A DNA stretch of 8,288 bases from an uncultured Chloroflexota bacterium (GTDB lineage: Bacteria; Chloroflexota; Dehalococcoidia; SAR202; UBA11138). Below the pieces are notes generated by a model, which worked only from the letters and a program-made list of their open reading frames with translations, did no database searches and was not told where the DNA came from. Shown one piece after another: positions 6,288 to 8,288 of this stretch. The stretch is from positions 1-8,288 of the forward strand of contig CAJWRP010000071.1 of NCBI GenBank assembly GCA_913046025.1. The letters run 5' to 3'. Positions within the stretch are counted from its first letter, which is position 1. The number at the start of each line of letters is the position of its first letter. Both the position numbers and the translations under genes were made by a program.

Positions 6288-7355
6288 TTAAATAGACTCC
6301 CTGCCGCCACTTTCCCTGCCAGGGGTAACGACGCTATACAGCAGGGCCATCCGGATAGCCACGCCGTTCGTGACCTGCGCCTCGATGACCGACCTGGCAC
6401 CGTGAGCCACTTCGGAATCGATCTCGACACCTTCGTTCATAGGTCCGGGGTGCATCACCAGTGCGCCAGGTTTCGCTAAATCCAGCCTTTTCTGGTTGAT
6501 ACCGTATATCTTGGAGTACTCTCGCAGAGTGGGGAGATGCCCGGCGCGTTGACGCTCTAGCTGCAGGCGTAGGGTCATGATTACGTCCGCGCCCTCCAGG
6601 GCTTTCTCCAGGTTCGGCTGTATGGTTACGGCGCTGAAAGGGTGGCCTTCCATATCCTTCCCGCCATTGATGAAGTCGGTTGGCATCAGTGTGGGCGGTC
6701 CGCACAGAACAATGTTCGCGCCCATCTTAGTGAGGCCCCACAGGTTGGAACGCGCCACTCGGCTGTATAGCATGTCGCCGACGATGACCACCTTGAGGCC
6801 TGCTATCTCGCCCAAGTGTTCCTTGATCGTGTACATGTCTAAAAGGGACTGCGTCGGGTGGGCGTGCAGACCATCGCCTGCGTTGATTACAGATGCGTCC
6901 AGGAAGCGTGAGAGGAAGTGGGGTGCGCCGGAGTCGGGATGGCGCACGACGATGATATCGGCATTCATGGCCTGCAGAGTTAGAGCGGTGTTGTAGAGGG
7001 ACTCTCCCTTTTCCGCGCTGCTGCCGCTGTTGGAGACGTTGATCACGTCGGCGCTGAGAATCTTGCCCGCCTGCTCGAAAGACACACGAGTGCGGGTGCT
7101 GTTCTCGTAAAAAAGTGTGATAACGCTCTTGCCCCTTAGCGTTGGTACCTTTTTGATATCCCGCTGCAACACCTCTTTCATGGAGTCGGCGTTTTGAAGA
7201 ACAGCGTTAATCTCGTCAACTGAGAAGTCGTCCAGGTCCAGTACATGTCTTCGTTTAAAGGTAGGCTCGTGTTCGGAAGACTGATTACCGTTCACCAGGG
7301 GACTGTTTCCGTCTTCTGAAACGGTTTCGGTCTTTAATTGGCTAGCCTTCGTCAT
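6288..7355 (-). CDS. pyrB: Aspartate carbamoyltransferase catalytic chain
   Basis: PyrB transfers the carbamoyl group from carbamoyl phosphate to aspartate, the committed step of the pathway. Counting from the GTG two codons upstream, the sites are STRTR at 88-92, Lys118 in AEKGES, HPTQ at 168-171, the aspartate-domain [14 protein letters not shown] at 192-205, LRLQLERQ at 264-271 and HPGP at 304-307. All catalytic and substrate-binding motifs are present. I chose ATG 7355 (355 residues) because AAGAGG at 7366-7361 is 5 nt before it; GTG 7361 overlaps that Shine-Dalgarno. The gene overlaps the end of pyrR by 14 nt. The N-terminus carries about 34 extra hydrophilic Ser/Asn/Glu-rich residues before the fold begins at [11 protein letters not shown], and the C-terminus ends in a small repeat (GRES-GGRES). 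No pyrI regulatory chain is seen in the window. Confidence 0.97.
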   Translation of the reverse strand: MTKASQLKTETVSEDGNSPLVNGNQSSEHEPTFKRRHVLDLDDFSVDEINAVLQNADSMKEVLQRDIKKVPTLRGKSVITLFYENSTRTRVSFEQAGKILSADVINVSNSGSSAEKGESLYNTALTLQAMNADIIVVRHPDSGAPHFLSRFLDASVINAGDGLHAHPTQSLLDMYTIKEHLGEIAGLKVVIVGDMLYSRVARSNLWGLTKMGANIVLCGPPTLMPTDFINGGKDMEGHPFSAVTIQPNLEKALEGADVIMTLRLQLERQRAGHLPTLREYSKIYGINQKRLDLAKPGALVMHPGPMNEGVEIDSEVAHGARSVIEAQVTNGVAIRMALLYSVVTPGRESGGRESI

Positions 7356-7902
7356 CGCCACCTCTTCTTGTAAGTACTACCTCATTAAGGCCGTCCACCT
7401 CTTCCAAGCGAACGCGCACGTCTTCGTCGAATGAGGTCGGAACGTTCTTGCCGATATAGTCGGGCCGGATAGGTAACTCTCGGTGGCCACGATCCACCAG
7501 CACCGCAAGTTGGATTTCCTTTGGACGCCCGAAATCGTTTAGTGCATCCATAGCTGCTCGTATTGTGCGGCCTGTGTATAGCACATCATCCACGATGACA
7601 ACGTGTCTGCCTTGGATGTTCACCGGAATGTCGGTCTTGCGCATAATGGGCCTGGCCCCTCCGGCCAGATCGTCGCGATACAGACCAATATCCAGAGAGC
7701 CCGTTGCGATTTTGGTGCCTTCGAATTCGCGAATGTATGCTGCTAGCCGGGCCGTAAGTGGCACGCCCCGGGTGTGTAGTCCAACGAGCACAACCTTCTG
7801 AACGCCCCCGTTGCGCTCAAGAATCTCGTGGGAGATTCGCACCAGCGCACGTCGGATCTCGTCCGCGCTCAGGATGTTCCGTTCCTGCTTAGCCTGGGTC
7901 AT
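7342..7902 (-). CDS. pyrR: PyrR, UMP-responsive RNA-binding attenuation regulator / uracil phosphoribosyltransferase
   Basis: PyrR binds the pyr mRNA leader when UMP is high and lets the terminator form; many members also make UMP from uracil and PRPP. The 186-residue protein matches B. subtilis PyrR along its whole length: AIRRAL-type start ([17 protein letters not shown] at 15-31), [16 protein letters not shown] at 39-54, LYRDDL at 74-79, the PRPP loop [13 protein letters not shown] at 101-113, and [20 protein letters not shown] at 131-150 followed by GKNVPTS. I chose ATG 7902, 9 nt after AGGTGG, because it gives the family's N-terminus. A GTG at 8037 opens the same frame but would translate through the attenuator hairpins. 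It is the first gene of the operon, directly behind its own RNA target, so it should control its own synthesis and that of the genes downstream. Confidence 0.97.
   Translation of the reverse strand: MTQAKQERNILSADEIRRALVRISHEILERNGGVQKVVLVGLHTRGVPLTARLAAYIREFEGTKIATGSLDIGLYRDDLAGGARPIMRKTDIPVNIQGRHVVIVDDVLYTGRTIRAAMDALNDFGRPKEIQLAVLVDRGHRELPIRPDYIGKNVPTSFDEDVRVRLEEVDGLNEVVLTRRGGDDEG
7361..7366 (-). promoter_or_regulatory. Shine-Dalgarno AAGAGG deciding the pyrB start
   Basis: AAGAGG, inside the last codons of pyrR, lies 5 nt before ATG 7355. A GTG at 7361 shares its first base with this site, which argues for the ATG two codons later as the real pyrB start. Confidence 0.65.
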
Positions 7903-7934
7903 GGTGCTAAGCCACCTGCCTGTGTTCGGCCAAT

Positions 7935-7965
7935 AAAAAAACCTCTCGCCTGCTAGCAAGAGGTT
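7935..7965 (-). terminator. Intrinsic terminator of the pyr attenuator
   Basis: In minus-strand reading AACCUCUUGC (7965-7956) pairs with GCGAGAGGUU (7949-7940) in a 10-bp stem with one G-U pair and a UAGCAG loop. A run of seven U (7941-7935) follows, its first two bases closing the stem. It lies 32 nt before the pyrR start codon, so it can only act as a conditional stop for the operon. Confidence 0.9.
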
Positions 7966-8029
7966 CACCGTAGTGTGCGGAAGCCGATCCCGCCTCATCA
8001 AGACAGGTCCGTATCCGTTATCCCTTGCC
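7955..8029 (-). promoter_or_regulatory. Antiterminator pairing in the pyr leader
   Basis: GGCAAGGG (8029-8022), the 3' arm of the PyrR hairpin, is complementary to CUCUUGCU (7962-7955), the 5' arm of the terminator: eight pairs including two G-U. The two structures on either side and this pairing exclude each other, which is how a pyr antiterminator works. The pairing was found by eye; no folding energy was calculated. Confidence 0.75.
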
Positions 8030-8054
8030 AGCCTCACTGGACTGAGTTAAAGGG
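8022..8054 (-). promoter_or_regulatory. PyrR-binding anti-antiterminator hairpin
   Basis: AGUCCAGUGAGGCU at 8043-8030 fits the published PyrR-binding consensus ARUCCNGNGAGGYU at all 14 positions. It sits in the upper part of a hairpin whose lower stem is CCCUU (8054-8050) with AAGGG (8026-8022), separated by an internal loop, as in the Bacillus sites. PyrR with UMP would stabilise it and so free the terminator arm. I saw no second such site in the short gaps between genes, so the operon seems to have one attenuator only. Confidence 0.9.
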
Positions 8055-8083
8055 TCGCTGATATTCGTTTATGATGTGACTCT

Positions 8084-8112
8084 ATTATAAGTCCGTGGCC
8101 CTCGGTCTTCAA
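8084..8112 (-). promoter_or_regulatory. Sigma70-type promoter of the pyr operon
   Basis: TTGAAG at 8112-8107 (four of six to TTGACA) and TATAAT at 8089-8084 (six of six) are separated by exactly 17 nt. Transcription would start near A8077, giving a leader of about 175 nt that contains the PyrR hairpin and terminator. No operator repeat is seen around it. Confidence 0.8.
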
Positions 8113-8226
8113 GAGTATTTTAAGAGAAATTGATCGTCGATAAGCCTTTCCTAGTCTGACCGTTACCAGCGTCGCCGTCGTAATTAGCGTCATGGTTAGG
8201 AAAAAGGTTAGCAAACAGGTGCGACT

Positions 8227-8288
8227 ATGGCCCTTGACGCCCTTTCCAGAGAAACACTAGAATGGTCTTACAGTAGCTCTTTATGCGC
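8227..8288 (+). CDS. Possible divergent gene, N-terminus only (cut by window edge)
   Basis: An ATG at 8227 follows AGGTG by 5 nt (ACAGGTGCGACT before the ATG) and the frame stays open for 20 codons to the edge, reading MALDALSRETLEWSYSSSLC. A TAG closes the same frame upstream at 8209, so this ATG is the first start. The product is not recognised. The only support is the ribosome-binding site, the open frame, and the position facing away from the pyr promoter; twenty open codons can occur by chance. Confidence 0.3.
   Translation, partial: MALDALSRETLEWSYSSSLC

Larger units (their letters stand above)
7903..8226. other. Intergenic control region before pyrR
   Basis: This 324-nt stretch without a gene holds the pyr leader (7903-8077), with the PyrR hairpin and terminator, and the promoter (8084-8112). 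In 8113-8226 I see no tRNA, repeat or strong promoter toward the right; a plus-strand 16-codon ORF from ATG 8192 looks like chance. Confidence 0.7.

Noticed and set aside
6311..6430. GTG 6430 start for the Nudix gene, giving 168 residues
   Set aside because: It overlaps pyrB by 143 nt and the extra residues are an Arg/Trp-rich shadow of pyrB in another frame; the Nudix fold needs only the part after 6286.
7903..8037. Upstream GTG start for pyrR at 8037, giving 231 residues
   Set aside because: The added 45 residues would be translated across the PyrR hairpin and terminator and have no match to PyrR; ATG 7902 gives the family's N-terminus with a Shine-Dalgarno.

Overview
The window is the 5' two thirds of a pyrimidine-biosynthesis operon, read entirely from the minus strand (right to left). 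From its promoter near 8112 the order is pyrR, pyrB, a Nudix-fold gene, pyrC, an alpha/beta-hydrolase gene, a 40-codon ORF resembling a toxin C-terminus, carA, a glycerophosphodiesterase-family gene, and the first half of carB, which runs off the left edge. A short ORF may begin on the plus strand at 8227 and run off the right edge.

Organism: a bacterium of moderately high GC. The core order pyrR-pyrB-pyrC-carA-carB and the PyrR attenuator are the arrangement known from Bacillus and relatives. The protein sequences and GTG/TTG start use do not look like a typical low-GC Firmicute. A Chloroflexota (Dehalococcoidia/SAR202-like) or other deep-branching environmental lineage is my guess, held with low confidence.

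Control: a sigma70-type promoter (TTGAAG, 17-nt spacer, TATAAT) is followed by a leader of about 175 nt. The leader holds a perfect match to the PyrR RNA-binding consensus on a hairpin, then an intrinsic terminator. The 3' arm of the PyrR hairpin can pair with the 5' arm of the terminator, giving the antiterminator. This is a complete three-structure attenuator: with UMP, PyrR holds the first hairpin and transcription stops; without it, the antiterminator forms and the operon is read.

Pathway: CarA and CarB make carbamoyl phosphate, PyrB joins it to aspartate, and PyrC closes the ring to dihydroorotate. pyrD, pyrE and pyrF are not in the window. One gene from outside the pathway sits at each core junction after pyrB: Nudix between pyrB and pyrC, hydrolase plus small ORF between pyrC and carA, and the phosphodiesterase between carA and carB. 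Spacing is tight (overlaps to 16 nt) except before carB (95 nt).

Main oddities: (1) carB has no ATG, GTG or TTG start before its conserved N-terminus, but a good Shine-Dalgarno places a CTG there; (2) the Nudix motif lacks exactly nine residues, including its Arg-Glu; (3) the 40-codon ORF before carA resembles the last third of MazF/NdoA toxins, without the catalytic part; (4) PyrC and CarB carry short insertions relative to familiar homologues.
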